Below are positions 37,354 through 47,400 of a stretch of DNA of 64,000 bases, piece after piece (positions within the stretch are counted from its first letter, which is position 1; each line of letters starts with the position of its first letter). The notes beneath the pieces are model-generated. The model did no database searches. It worked only from the letters and a program-made list of their open reading frames with translations, and was not told where the DNA came from. The stretch is from Microbulbifer sp. YPW16 (GTDB lineage Bacteria; Pseudomonadota; Gammaproteobacteria; Pseudomonadales; Cellvibrionaceae): positions 2,588,501-2,652,500 of the forward strand of contig NZ_CP089928.1 in assembly GCF_021290385.1 (NCBI RefSeq), written 5' to 3'. A program made the translations under genes and the position numbers.

Positions 37354-39591
37354 TCAGTCGGTGCCGGGAGCCAGGGGAATGGGATAGTCTTGCTGGATCG
37401 GTGTCCCGCAGTCAGTAATATCAGTGAAGATGCTGTCATCGTCCTGCAGCGGCGACCCATCCGGGGGGGTGCTATTGAGGCGGCACTCGGCGTTCACCGG
37501 GTTGAATTCGTTGCCGATTGCGACGATGTTGACACCACCGAGGCGTAACTGGGCCTGGTTCTGGTCGACCTGGTCCAGAAGGTACTCGTTATTGAAATAG
37601 CCTGAATAGAAATGACCGCCACTGAACTCCGTAAAGGAAGCTGAATCATGCTCAGGGTCCATTTCGGTATCATTGAAAATGCTGTCAAAGACAAAGTTGA
37701 AGTGCGGCGTGAAGTGATTGGAAAATGACTTGGGCCGAATATAGTTGGCCGGGTCACTGAAGTCTTCGGGGTTCTTGTTGATATCAACCTCATTGCCTGC
37801 GGCAGACTGGCGCAGTGTGAGTCGATGCTTGCCGCCCACGCCACCTATGTGGTTTCCGCGGAACCACACGTTCGATACCACCAGGCCCCAGGCACCCTGG
37901 AACCGCGCATTGTGCTCGATGGCTGTGCGGTTATCCACACCGGCTATACCACCATTGATCATCAGGCAGTTGTTCATACAGCCAATATTCACGTTGGGCA
38001 GGTTGTCCGGGTGCGCACGCTGGATGGAATCGGTGAAGAAGATTCCATAGGAAAGCGGCACCAGGTCGCAATCGAGTTCATCGGGGTTATTAATGCAGTA
38101 ATTGGTTGAATCACCGAAAGCAAACAGGCCGGGAAATTCACCACTGCCAGACCAGTCCAGGTCCAGGTCGTGCATGGTCACCAGCGTGGCAGACGTGCCG
38201 GTGATCGCGCTGCCAACCTTAAGCCCGGTGACGGTGTTGCCATAGGCCCACCCCTGGGTAATATGACCCTGGTCGTTCCTGGTGAGCATTGGGTATTCGC
38301 GGGCCTGGGTTGTACGCGGCACATCCAGGCAGCGATTGACCACACCGACTTGCACCACAGGTACAACAGGGCGTGAACCCTCCCCGTAGCGATCGATAGT
38401 GACATCGCGCTCCTGGTAACCGATGCAGATGTCCCCGAAACGTTCACCGGCGTGTAGCAGCACCCGCTTGCCGCTGTATTCACCCGCCAGCGGCACAGAA
38501 GTCTTCCGTTCAGCGCCCTGTGGACAGCCCGCGAAATCATTCGAGGGTGATACGCAAATCACATCACTGGTCGCGTAGAAGTTTTCCTGCGCGTGAATCT
38601 GGATAGTGACGAAATCGTCTGAGTAGACTCCGTCAGGTGTCTGGACCCTGACTCCCACCCGATACTCGCAGACTCCATCCTGGTATTTGCTGCTCTCTGG
38701 TGTGCAGGCAAATGTATGCAGCGCCCGGGGTGACGGACCGACCTGGCTGTTGCGGCTATTGCCCGTTGTCGCAAAGTTGCCCGAGTCGGGGTCGTCGAAG
38801 CTGAAGTGATATCGAAACCACTGGCCACTGGCACAGGCATCTGCATCGCTTCCACCGCTGAGGTCAGTACAGGCGGTGTCGGTGGAGTCCTGTGCAGAAA
38901 AATAAACTGTTTCCGGGGATATACCCACTGTCCGGGTCAGGGAGCGAAGGCGCGCGGTTACATCATCTGACTGGAGACCACCGTCACCTACCAGGACCGT
39001 GCGTTGGCGGGTAGTCTCGATCCCTGCGGAATCCTTGACCGAGTAGCGGACCCAGTATTCACCTGAAGTACTGGTATCGACATTTGAAGTCTGCGAAAGC
39101 AGGTTGGTAAGATCCCCGTCCTCTTTATCCTCCGCCATGGCACCTTCATCCTGGTAATCGGTGCCTACCGGAACCACGACCCTCTTGCTGCCCTTGAGTG
39201 TTATTGTCGGCGCAGTATTGTCCTCTACCACTACGTCGCGATTTGCCCTGGCAGTGGCGCCGGCGGAGTCCACCACGGTGTAGACCACGGTATAGGTGCC
39301 GGGTGCATACTCATCGATATCGTCGCCTTCGGTGGCGACCTGGTCACTGATGTCTCCGTCTTCTTCATCGACGGCAGAGAACCCCGGCTCCTCATAAGGG
39401 GTCCCATATGCCAGCGTCACCCGTGAACCTCCGGCAAGCGAAATAGTCGGCGGGGAATTACCACTGACGGAATCGGGTGGCGGTGCCACAGTTGTTGGTT
39501 TTTCGGAAGAATCATCCCCGCCCGATCCCCCGCCACCACAAGCACTGATAGAAGTGATCAACAGCAAGAGAATCGAACGCCTGAACATCAT
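37354..39591 (-). CDS. Large lipoprotein with two Ig-like domains and a beta-helix-like region
   Basis: 745 residues. Lipobox ISAC at residue 18 (after MMFRRSILLLLITSISAC), followed by a glycine-rich spacer. Two Ig-like domains follow at about residues 46-125 and 126-204 (PTISLAGGSRVTLAYGT..., PTITLKGSKRVVVPVGT...), each with an acidic D-x-D-G loop (EDGDISD, EDGDLTN) suggesting Ca2+ binding, like HYR/DUF5011 domains. The C-terminal half repeats Asn/Gly-rich short strands (NVNIGCMNNCLMINGGIAGVDNRTAIEHN) that suggest a right-handed parallel beta-helix as in polysaccharide lyases. Possible role: a lyase or surface adhesin acting on the polymer. Catalytic residues are not recognisable. Confidence 0.65.
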   Translation of the reverse strand: MMFRRSILLLLITSISACGGGGSGGDDSSEKPTTVAPPPDSVSGNSPPTISLAGGSRVTLAYGTPYEEPGFSAVDEEDGDISDQVATEGDDIDEYAPGTYTVVYTVVDSAGATARANRDVVVEDNTAPTITLKGSKRVVVPVGTDYQDEGAMAEDKEDGDLTNLLSQTSNVDTSTSGEYWVRYSVKDSAGIETTRQRTVLVGDGGLQSDDVTARLRSLTRTVGISPETVYFSAQDSTDTACTDLSGGSDADACASGQWFRYHFSFDDPDSGNFATTGNSRNSQVGPSPRALHTFACTPESSKYQDGVCEYRVGVRVQTPDGVYSDDFVTIQIHAQENFYATSDVICVSPSNDFAGCPQGAERKTSVPLAGEYSGKRVLLHAGERFGDICIGYQERDVTIDRYGEGSRPVVPVVQVGVVNRCLDVPRTTQAREYPMLTRNDQGHITQGWAYGNTVTGLKVGSAITGTSATLVTMHDLDLDWSGSGEFPGLFAFGDSTNYCINNPDELDCDLVPLSYGIFFTDSIQRAHPDNLPNVNIGCMNNCLMINGGIAGVDNRTAIEHNARFQGAWGLVVSNVWFRGNHIGGVGGKHRLTLRQSAAGNEVDINKNPEDFSDPANYIRPKSFSNHFTPHFNFVFDSIFNDTEMDPEHDSASFTEFSGGHFYSGYFNNEYLLDQVDQNQAQLRLGGVNIVAIGNEFNPVNAECRLNSTPPDGSPLQDDDSIFTDITDCGTPIQQDYPIPLAPGTD

Positions 39592-40764
39592 GAATACCTG
39601 GAGTTTTATGAAATGAAAATTACAGGAGGCCGTTCCGTGGTGTCACCCATCCAGAACATCTCACTGAAAAAGAATCTTAATAAGCACGGGCAGTTTCAAC
39701 CGAACTTTTGACCCTGCACCAAACAAGTTCAAAAACAGCAGCACAGGCCAGATTGAAACATCGTTTTGGGTGTCATTCTGACTTGAAGCTCTCTACTAGT
39801 CGCGGGTTCAAAGTCACCCGGGGAGAACCTATTGAGCCCCAGCCTTGAACAAAGTTTCCTGAGCCAGCCAGTTAGAACCGGCCACTGCTGGATCACCTTA
39901 AGGCCCTGGAACAACGCCAGCAGAAATGAGGGAAATATTATACCCGCCAGGAAAACAATGGTGCGCCCAGAAACCTGACCAAATTCACGAAACGGAAATC
40001 CAAGCCTGTACAAATGATTTAACTTGGTACTAAAGGATCGTCTTGAAGCCAAATGTGGTACGACAGTTCTTTCCATAAAAGTAGATCAAAAATTTATTTT
40101 ATGGGCACAGGAAAGAATTCAATTCTTGGCCTGTCCGCCGATGTTAAGCATGCCGGTTTACAGCGGAGCCTGACGTGCTGCCGTTGGGAGGCCGGCCATT
40201 TGCGCTGGCGGATACAGTCGCGCGGTCACAACGCGTCTCTGGTGTGCGGCTGCGCAGGAATTGTCCTGGATTTGCGCGGTACAGCAGGGACACAGATGCT
40301 CCCGGTGACCAATTACAGTGCGCTGCCAGGCAAGTTGTAATATCATGCATGCTGCGATCTGGGCGTCTCCTGGTTCGTCTGTTCAGTCGCATTTTCGTCT
40401 GTCAGGGAGGCTGCTTGGCAGCTTATATTCTGCCCTGGTGAGCCGCCTGGGATATCGAAGCTGACGGGGATGGGCATGGCAGGGACTGTTCTGTTGCTGC
40501 CCGGTGGATCGGGACGGCCTGTTAAAATTCCCGGGGGGGAGAGCCAGGCGATGGCCGGATTGACACTGGTCATAAACGATTAAGATGGCATGAGTATTGT
40601 ATGCTATCTATGCCCTCCGGCCGCTCCGGTTCCTGCAGAAGCGAACAATACTCAAAGGTTGGATCATAAGTTCTTATAGTTAAGAAAATAGGGAGCTGTA
40701 CCGCGCTCCCGTGATAATAGCGAATACCCGTCAATTGGATGACGTAATAAGCAAAGGGATCATC
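39592..40764. other. 1.17-kb intergenic region, AT-richer, with one doubtful open frame
   Basis: No convincing gene. A minus-strand frame at 39729-40076 encodes a hydrophobic protein (FLAGIIFPSFLLALFQGLKVI) that could be a remnant of a membrane glycosyltransferase; its start is just after an in-frame stop, so it is not a truncated longer gene. Another frame at 40053-40340 (plus) has no coding signature. A short hairpin GGGAGC / GCTCCC with 8-base loop lies at 40691-40710 upstream of the sulfotransferase. Confidence 0.4.
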
Positions 40765-41787
40765 ATGTACGCAAAGGGAGCTGCTGTAGAGACCGCCCAG
40801 GGAACGGATAATTGCAATCTCAAAAAACCTGTCCGCGAAAGACTGCCAGATTTTTTTGTAATCGGTGCCATGAAGTCAGCTTCGACTTCTCTGTATTTCT
40901 ACCTTGAGCAGCATCCGGACGTTTTCCTGCCGGCCCGGAAAGAGCCAGAGTATTTTTCCTTTCGCTACGGATCCAGCACTGATTACGCCTGGTACCTTTC
41001 GTTGTATGAGGGGGCAAAGCCAGGGCAGGTTTGTGGTGATTGTTCGACCGGATACTCCAGGGGGCTGGATGAACACCATGTCCCCGCTCGCATAGCCCGG
41101 CAAGTTCCCCATGCGAAAATAATTTACCTGCTAAGGAATCCGGTAAAACGGGCCTGGTCCCATTACGTCCATCGTATGAATGAGCGTGTTTCAAGCGGAC
41201 AGCCAGTACTGGAATTTGCGGAAGCTGTCCGTGAATACCCGGATATTATCGATGCAGGTCGCTATGCGAAGTGCCTGAGGAAGTACCTTGAATACTTCCC
41301 GCTGCGCCAGATAAAGGTTTTTATCCTCGATGAATTATTGGCCGATCCAGCCGCACATGGCAGGGAATTGGATGAATTCCTAGAGGTTGAACATGTACCT
41401 GAACGGCAGTTTTCCCGCAGTAATGTCGCAGGACAGTGGAACAAGGAAAAAAAGCTGGCTGCCTGGATGGAGCGGCTTGAGGGCAGTACCTTGGGAAAGG
41501 TCATGAAAAAGATCCTGCCCCGGTTTATCCGGTCAAGGATCCGTGGTGGCCTTCGTTCCAGTAAATGGGTCAGGGCTATTGCCGAGAAACGGACAAAGAC
41601 TGTCGAGTTGCCCAAAGAGCCGCCGCTGGAGTTGCAGGACTGGCTCCGGGGTGCCTACAGGGACGAAATGCGGGCATTGGAGCAGTTACTTGGCAGGCCA
41701 ATACCATCCAGCTGGCTGGGTGACAGCGAGCATGAGCAGCCAAGCGGGGGCGTCAACCCCGGGGAACCATTCTTGCGGGCCAGCTGA
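40765..41787 (+). CDS. Sulfotransferase of the PAPS-dependent type
   Basis: 340 residues. The 5'-phosphosulfate loop is IGAMKSASTSLYFYLEQHP, and the 3'-phosphate-binding region reads IIYLLRNPVKRAWSHYVHRM (R-N-P-x-x-R-A-x-S-x-Y), both diagnostic for PAPS sulfotransferases. It would sulfate the polysaccharide or a sugar precursor in the cytosol or at the membrane. The start is ATG 40765 (MYAKGAA), which follows AAAGGGA; GTG 40711 in the same frame is less likely. Convergent with the flippase. Confidence 0.85.
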   Translation: MYAKGAAVETAQGTDNCNLKKPVRERLPDFFVIGAMKSASTSLYFYLEQHPDVFLPARKEPEYFSFRYGSSTDYAWYLSLYEGAKPGQVCGDCSTGYSRGLDEHHVPARIARQVPHAKIIYLLRNPVKRAWSHYVHRMNERVSSGQPVLEFAEAVREYPDIIDAGRYAKCLRKYLEYFPLRQIKVFILDELLADPAAHGRELDEFLEVEHVPERQFSRSNVAGQWNKEKKLAAWMERLEGSTLGKVMKKILPRFIRSRIRGGLRSSKWVRAIAEKRTKTVELPKEPPLELQDWLRGAYRDEMRALEQLLGRPIPSSWLGDSEHEQPSGGVNPGEPFLRAS

Positions 41788-41825
41788 CAGGAGGCCCGGA
41801 TTCCCCTGTCGAAAACAGGTTCGCT

Positions 41826-43193
41826 TTATCCGGACGCGGCCAGTGATAACGATAGCTGGCCGATATAGCCCGGAAGCAGCGTTGCCAGGGGCGTGGTAAA
41901 AAGCAGGCCGTCGATCAACAGGACCTTGCGCGTAAAGTAAGGCATTGCCACTAGTATGGTAAGGATGCCTGCCAGGAGTTGGGCGGCTGCGGTAGCGCCT
42001 ACAACATGAGCACTGTCACCGTACCGGAATGCAAGTAGCATTCCCGCAGCCAGGGTGCCGAACTGTATTAGCCTGACGAGGAAAACTCGCCGAGAATCAG
42101 CGTTACCTTTCAATACTGGAAGGTAGAGTGCGGTGACAATGAGCCCACCTGAACCCAACGCAATAACAGAGAGGAAATCCGCAACGGTTTTAAACTCTGG
42201 CGTGTAAAGTATTTCCACCAGTATTTCAGAACAGTACACCAGCCCAGTGATTACGACGATCGATATCGCAAGGATAGCGGCGCGTATCCTGGCGGACTGG
42301 AGCTCGCTGTCATGGTTGCCCTTGTTTCTGCAGTATACCGGGAACAACCATTTCTCACTGAACTCACGTAAAACCATTGCCAGGACAAGGCCTATATTCG
42401 AGGCAATGGCAAAAAAACCGAGAGCAGTTGGCAGAAGGAAAAAGCTGAGAGCGAGCTTGTAACCATCCCTGATCGCCCAGGTTACGATTGTCGCAGGGAG
42501 CATCCACTTGCCATAATCCAGGATTGTCTTTATTGCGCTTCGCTCAAGGCAAATACGATTAGAGATGCCGGGCAGTACCTGGTGTGTAAGGAGTACAGTC
42601 AGGCACATGGCGATCGCATTCGCCCATAACACTGAGCCCGCATTGGGCCAGAAATAGCACAGCAGGATTGCCACAAGCAATGCGAAGAGTCTCTCCACGA
42701 GCACGATGGCCGCAGGACCCGCGGGTCTTACCAACTTTTCCTGCTGAAACACTTTTGTGGACGTAAACCCGGTCAGGAGCGCGGTCAGTGCACATATCCT
42801 CAGGTAATTATCGATATTCGCAATTCCCGGGTACAGCCGGTGCACGAAAAAAGAAGCTACGAGCAGGGCCATAGCGACCAGCAGGTACTGCGCGATACGT
42901 AGTGTCCAGGCCGTATTGACATACTTTGGATCTGCCATGCCGCGATCATTATTAATGATGCTGCCGCGAAGGCCAATTTCGGAGCAGAGCGTAATCAGGC
43001 CGGTAATGGTGGATACGACCAGTATCTCACCAAAAGCCTCTGGAGCCAGGAGGCGGGTAAATATAATAGTAGAAACCAGGCGCAGGAGTATCGACGCTCC
43101 CTGGGACGCAAGCACTATGCCGGCGCTGCCTGTGAGCAGGGGGATCGACGCCTGGAGATAGGCAATCCGTCCACGAATCGGTTCTGTCAGCAT
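41826..43193 (-). CDS. Polysaccharide flippase, Wzx-like (MATE/MVF superfamily)
   Basis: 455 residues with about 12 to 14 hydrophobic helices in the order of Wzx transporters (GSAGIVLASQGASILLRLVSTIIFTRLLAPEAFGEILVVST is a canonical first segment with RLLAPEAFG). It would flip the undecaprenyl-linked repeat unit to the periplasm. ATG 43193 was chosen; the longer frame to 43568 has no TM start. It follows the acyltransferase by 17 bases on the same strand. Confidence 0.85.
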   Translation of the reverse strand: MLTEPIRGRIAYLQASIPLLTGSAGIVLASQGASILLRLVSTIIFTRLLAPEAFGEILVVSTITGLITLCSEIGLRGSIINNDRGMADPKYVNTAWTLRIAQYLLVAMALLVASFFVHRLYPGIANIDNYLRICALTALLTGFTSTKVFQQEKLVRPAGPAAIVLVERLFALLVAILLCYFWPNAGSVLWANAIAMCLTVLLTHQVLPGISNRICLERSAIKTILDYGKWMLPATIVTWAIRDGYKLALSFFLLPTALGFFAIASNIGLVLAMVLREFSEKWLFPVYCRNKGNHDSELQSARIRAAILAISIVVITGLVYCSEILVEILYTPEFKTVADFLSVIALGSGGLIVTALYLPVLKGNADSRRVFLVRLIQFGTLAAGMLLAFRYGDSAHVVGATAAAQLLAGILTILVAMPYFTRKVLLIDGLLFTTPLATLLPGYIGQLSLSLAASG

Positions 43194-43210
43194 AAGGACC
43201 TGGTAATTCT

Positions 43211-44404
43211 TTATTGCGGGCCGGTGGCCTGGGTGGTTCCCTTGCCGGGAGGCACTGATTTCGAGGTCATCAGTCGGGATACGACGTAGGGCTTGAAAGC
43301 AAGTAACGGTCTCTCGATCAAGTGCCAGGAAACGTAAGCAAGGCTGAAGGCCATTAGATACAGGAGGCCGGTATAGAGCATTGTTTCCCGCTGTAGCTCC
43401 ATGTTTACTTGCAGCAGAAGCCAGGACAATATGTGAGTAGCAAATGCATGATAGATATACAGTCCATAGCTGATTCGTCCTATCAGCCTCAGGTTTCTTG
43501 CGCGTAAAAAGTGACTGCCCCTGCTCGCCCCTGGCAAATTCACCAGCAATATAACCACAGTGGCGCAAATGAGAGCGAGTACACTATCGAACAGTGCCAG
43601 ATAGAGCCGCACAGCGGTATCCTGCCAATACAGGACAAGCAAACCCGATGCCACGATCGCACAGCAAGTGCATGCGGTCCTGATATATTTTTTCATTGGC
43701 TGGCGAACCGGCAGCGAGCCTCGCTGGTAGAGTGCTGCCAATGCGCCAAGGCACAGCGAATCCATCACACCGGGAAGAAGCATCAGGCCGGTATGTGGGT
43801 AACTGGGATCCAGGATAAAGATACAAAATATGCGCCATGCCGGTGCAGCAGCCACCGCGGCGCATAGAACCCAGAAAAGTGTATGCCGGGTCAAAAGTAC
43901 AGCGAGCAATGGATAGAGCAGGTAAAACTGCTCTTCAATTGCCAGCGACCAGAAATGAGCAGTGGATGGATGGCGTAGTATTGTGCCGGCATCCGTTGTG
44001 ATATAGCGAACGCCATCCAGGTTGGAAAGATATGCGAAGTGCCAGCCGGAAACATCCCGGAATCCCTGAAAATCGATCAGGTAGAGAAGTATGATTGTCA
44101 GGTAGTAAATAGGAAAGATGCGCAGGGTGCGGCTGGCGTAGAATTTATAGAATACCTTTGAGGGAGAGATCCCCCAGGTACTGGCTTTATCCAGATCCAG
44201 CAGTAACACGCTGGTGATCAGGAAACCGCTAAGGACAAAAAACAGCCTGACACCAATATGCCCCAGGCCCAGGTGGCTGACAAAATCGAGAGAAGCCGGT
44301 CCCAGGCCAAAATGGCTTACAAGCACAAGCAGTATGGCAACACCGCGGAGGCCTTCCAGCTCCGGCACGAACCCATGGGAATTTGCGGCGGTTGGGTTGT
44401 TCAT
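43211..44404 (-). CDS. Acyltransferase family 3 (OafA/YrhL-like)
   Basis: 397 residues. N-terminal ELEGLRGVAILLVLVSHFGL and FFVLSGFLITSVLL are the acyltransferase-3 signatures, with the H in VSHF as expected catalytic or acceptor residue. Ten or so membrane helices follow, and a late YGLYIYHAF. Such enzymes add acetyl or other acyl groups to sugars. Its start overlaps the stop of the NRPS-like gene by 4 bases (TGA/ATG), so both are translationally coupled. Confidence 0.85.
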   Translation of the reverse strand: MNNPTAANSHGFVPELEGLRGVAILLVLVSHFGLGPASLDFVSHLGLGHIGVRLFFVLSGFLITSVLLLDLDKASTWGISPSKVFYKFYASRTLRIFPIYYLTIILLYLIDFQGFRDVSGWHFAYLSNLDGVRYITTDAGTILRHPSTAHFWSLAIEEQFYLLYPLLAVLLTRHTLFWVLCAAVAAAPAWRIFCIFILDPSYPHTGLMLLPGVMDSLCLGALAALYQRGSLPVRQPMKKYIRTACTCCAIVASGLLVLYWQDTAVRLYLALFDSVLALICATVVILLVNLPGASRGSHFLRARNLRLIGRISYGLYIYHAFATHILSWLLLQVNMELQRETMLYTGLLYLMAFSLAYVSWHLIERPLLAFKPYVVSRLMTSKSVPPGKGTTQATGPQ

Positions 44405-47400
44405 GGGGAAAGGTTGTTCGCTTGTGCGGCTACCTGCCGCGGCGGCGTACCAGACGTAATAGTGGCAGAGTGTCCACGAGCTGGCTCACTTTGAATTACC
44501 CTGGCGATATGCTCCACATTTCCCGCCCGCAGGATGCCAATATGGTTCCCGGGAACGTCATACACACTCACACTCCGGGTGCGGCCGCTCCAGCCCAGGA
44601 AGGTGTCCCCGTGGTAGCCATAAAGTGATTCCCTGTCTGTCGCTTTGAACAGCAGGATATCCAGGTCGAAGTATTCGTCGTGAAAGTGATCCAGTGCACG
44701 CCGGCGAGCCTGCTCACGGGGATCGCTTGTCGCCGGGTCTTTCCGTCGCAGGACATACTTGCGTAAGGCTTGCTTGAATTTCCTGGGCAGGCTTGCGGAA
44801 TCCATGCTTGAGTCAACGCTTCGCGGATACCAGCTATCGAACAATGCAAGCAGGCGTACCTCTTCACCAGCCGCTTGCAGGCGGCGGCCGACCTCAGCGG
44901 CTATCAGCCCACCGAAAGATGCACCGCAGAGATAATAGGGGCCCACAGGCTGGTCCGCAGTGATTTCCTCTATGTACCGTTCGACAATCATGCCGAAATC
45001 GGTGATTGAAGTATTCTCATCTTCCGTGATGCCGGCAGTGATTATGTTGGCTTCCTCTGGCAGGGCGACTCCGCAGACACGCCAGTCGCCACCCAGTGCA
45101 TTGGCAAGGTCACGGTACTGCAGGATGCCGTTACAGCAATACAGAGTCCTTGTTGCCTGGCTATTTCGGGTGAGCTCATTGACTGCACGCCGGTCGTCTG
45201 CGGTTGCGCCACTGTCAATGACGGCGGCCAGCTGCGCAATACTGGGTGACGTCAGCAGGGTGCGCAGTGGCGGGGCGAAGCCATAGGTGCGCGCCACTTC
45301 GCTAAGCATGCGGACAGCTTTCAACGAGTTTCCGCCGAGGTCAAAAAAGCTGTCATTAATACTGAAATCCAGCTCGGGAAAGTAGGTGCACCAGATCCGG
45401 TAAAGGCACTCTTCAGTCGACGAGGTCGGGAGCGCGGCAACAGTGCCCGTATGTAAAGAGTTCGCCCTGGATGGTGAAGGGAGCCTCTTTCTGTCAACCT
45501 TGCCATTAAAGTTGGTGGGCAAGTAATCGAGCGCTACAAAATGTGCCGGAACCATGTAGGCCGGTAGCTGCTTGGCCAATGCCGTTGCCAGCTCTGTCCG
45601 GGAAAGGGATATGCCATCTGCCATAACCAGGTATGCAACCAGCTGCGTGGATTTGTTGTCCCCTGGAGACCAACCCGAGACTACAGCCTGCTGAATACCC
45701 TCGAAAGACTTCAGGAGCAGCTCAACTTCCTGCAGTTCCACTCGATTCCCATCAATCTGGACCTGGAAATCATTACGGCCAAGTAATTCAATATTTCCGT
45801 CAGCGTCAAACCGCCCGATGTCACCGATAGCAAAGAACCTTGCCCCATCGATCATGCGGAATTTATCGCGATCTGTTTCAGGGCGATTGATATATCCGGG
45901 TACTACGCCGGGACCGGAGAAATGCAGTTCGCCGGGAGCGCCCAGAGGTACCGGGTTACCATAGGAATCCAGGATCTTTACACGGGTATTGGGGAATGGC
46001 TTGCCGACCCGTGTCCGTTGCAGTTTTCGGTCCCTGCGCACCTCGTAGGTGCAGCCCAAGCAGCTGATTTCACTGGAGCCGTAACACACGTAAACCTGCG
46101 CCATCGGGAATACAGATTTGGCTCGCTCCAGAAGTTCTGGTGGCACCATATCCCCGCCGCTGATAACAGTCGTTACTCCACGGGTGATTGCTTCGCCATC
46201 CCCGTTGTCTTCCAGCGAGTCCATTATCCTCGCGAGCAATGACGGGACGGCATGAATTGCGCTCGCGCCTCCAATCGAAAGGCATAGTTGCTCGCTGTCG
46301 AGGAAAGCTTCCTTTGAGAGAATCGCTACGCTGCCACCGGCACGGAGGGCGGTTAGCATTTCAAACATGCTGATGCTGAAGGTGCTTCTGGCCATGGAGA
46401 CGAAGTGGTCATCCGCAGAAAAGCCGTAGCGCTCGATTGCTGCTGAGAGGCAATGGTCCAGGTTGCGATGTGTAGCCAGTATCCCCTTGGGTATGCCGGT
46501 AGTCCCGGACGTAAAGAATACGTGGGAATAATCGTTGTAGCTGGCAACAGTTTCCGGGGCCGGGACAGCCTGGCGGGTAGCGAGGTCCTCGATATCGCGG
46601 GTGAGAACCGTATGCCTGACCAGCGAATGTATGCCCGCATCACTTTCATGGCTGGTGATGGCAAACCCCAGGTCCAGCTGATCACATACTGCCTGTAGGC
46701 GCGCAGCGGGGAATTCTGTATCCAGTGGTACATAAATGGCACCCGCCTTGTGGATCCCGAGCAGGCAGGCAACGTTCAGGTGTGAGCGTTCAATATAAAC
46801 ACCAACGTAATCCCCCCTGCCTACACCGGCCTGCGTTAGTACCGATGCAACCGCATTGGCCAGGTTGTCCAGCTCAGCATAGGAAATCTCCCTCGTCCCA
46901 TTCAGAATTGCGGTACTGCAGGGATTGGCTTGGGCATGGTCAGCGACAGCCTCAAAGAGCAACGCGCTATTGTGAGATAAACAACAGGGGCTACCGAAAT
47001 CCGCCTGGATCAGGCGCTCATCCTCACCAACAATGTCCAGCGACTCGTGCAGGAACGAGTCGCCTGAACGATGCCGACGCGCGAATGCCGCCACATACGT
47101 GTCGAGCCGGGTGACTTCCTCGATCTGCCTGTTTCCGCTCTGTACAAGCCAGCAGGCGTCTGGTGCGCGGTCTGATAACCACAGGACCGGTTGGCCCCCC
47201 GCGACAGAGATGAGCTGGCGCAGTGCCGGGGTTTCTGTGCCATAAGGCATCTCCGGGGCGATTATTACGTGTAGCGGCAGCGTTGTTGCTTCACCGGCTG
47301 GTGTAACCGGGCGGCGATCCGTTGCGTGCTGTAACTCGTAGTGAATAAGCTCACAGAGCTTGCGGAAATCCTTGCCTTCGATGTCATCGATAACAATCGA

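Noticed and set aside
39800-39830. tRNA-like stretch with CGGGTTCAAAGTCACCCG
   Set aside because: It resembles a T-arm sequence but no acceptor or anticodon arms can be folded around it; not a tRNA gene.
40053-40340. 95-codon frame near the sulfotransferase
   Set aside because: No homology pattern, no start context, and it overlaps the doubtful frame on the other strand.
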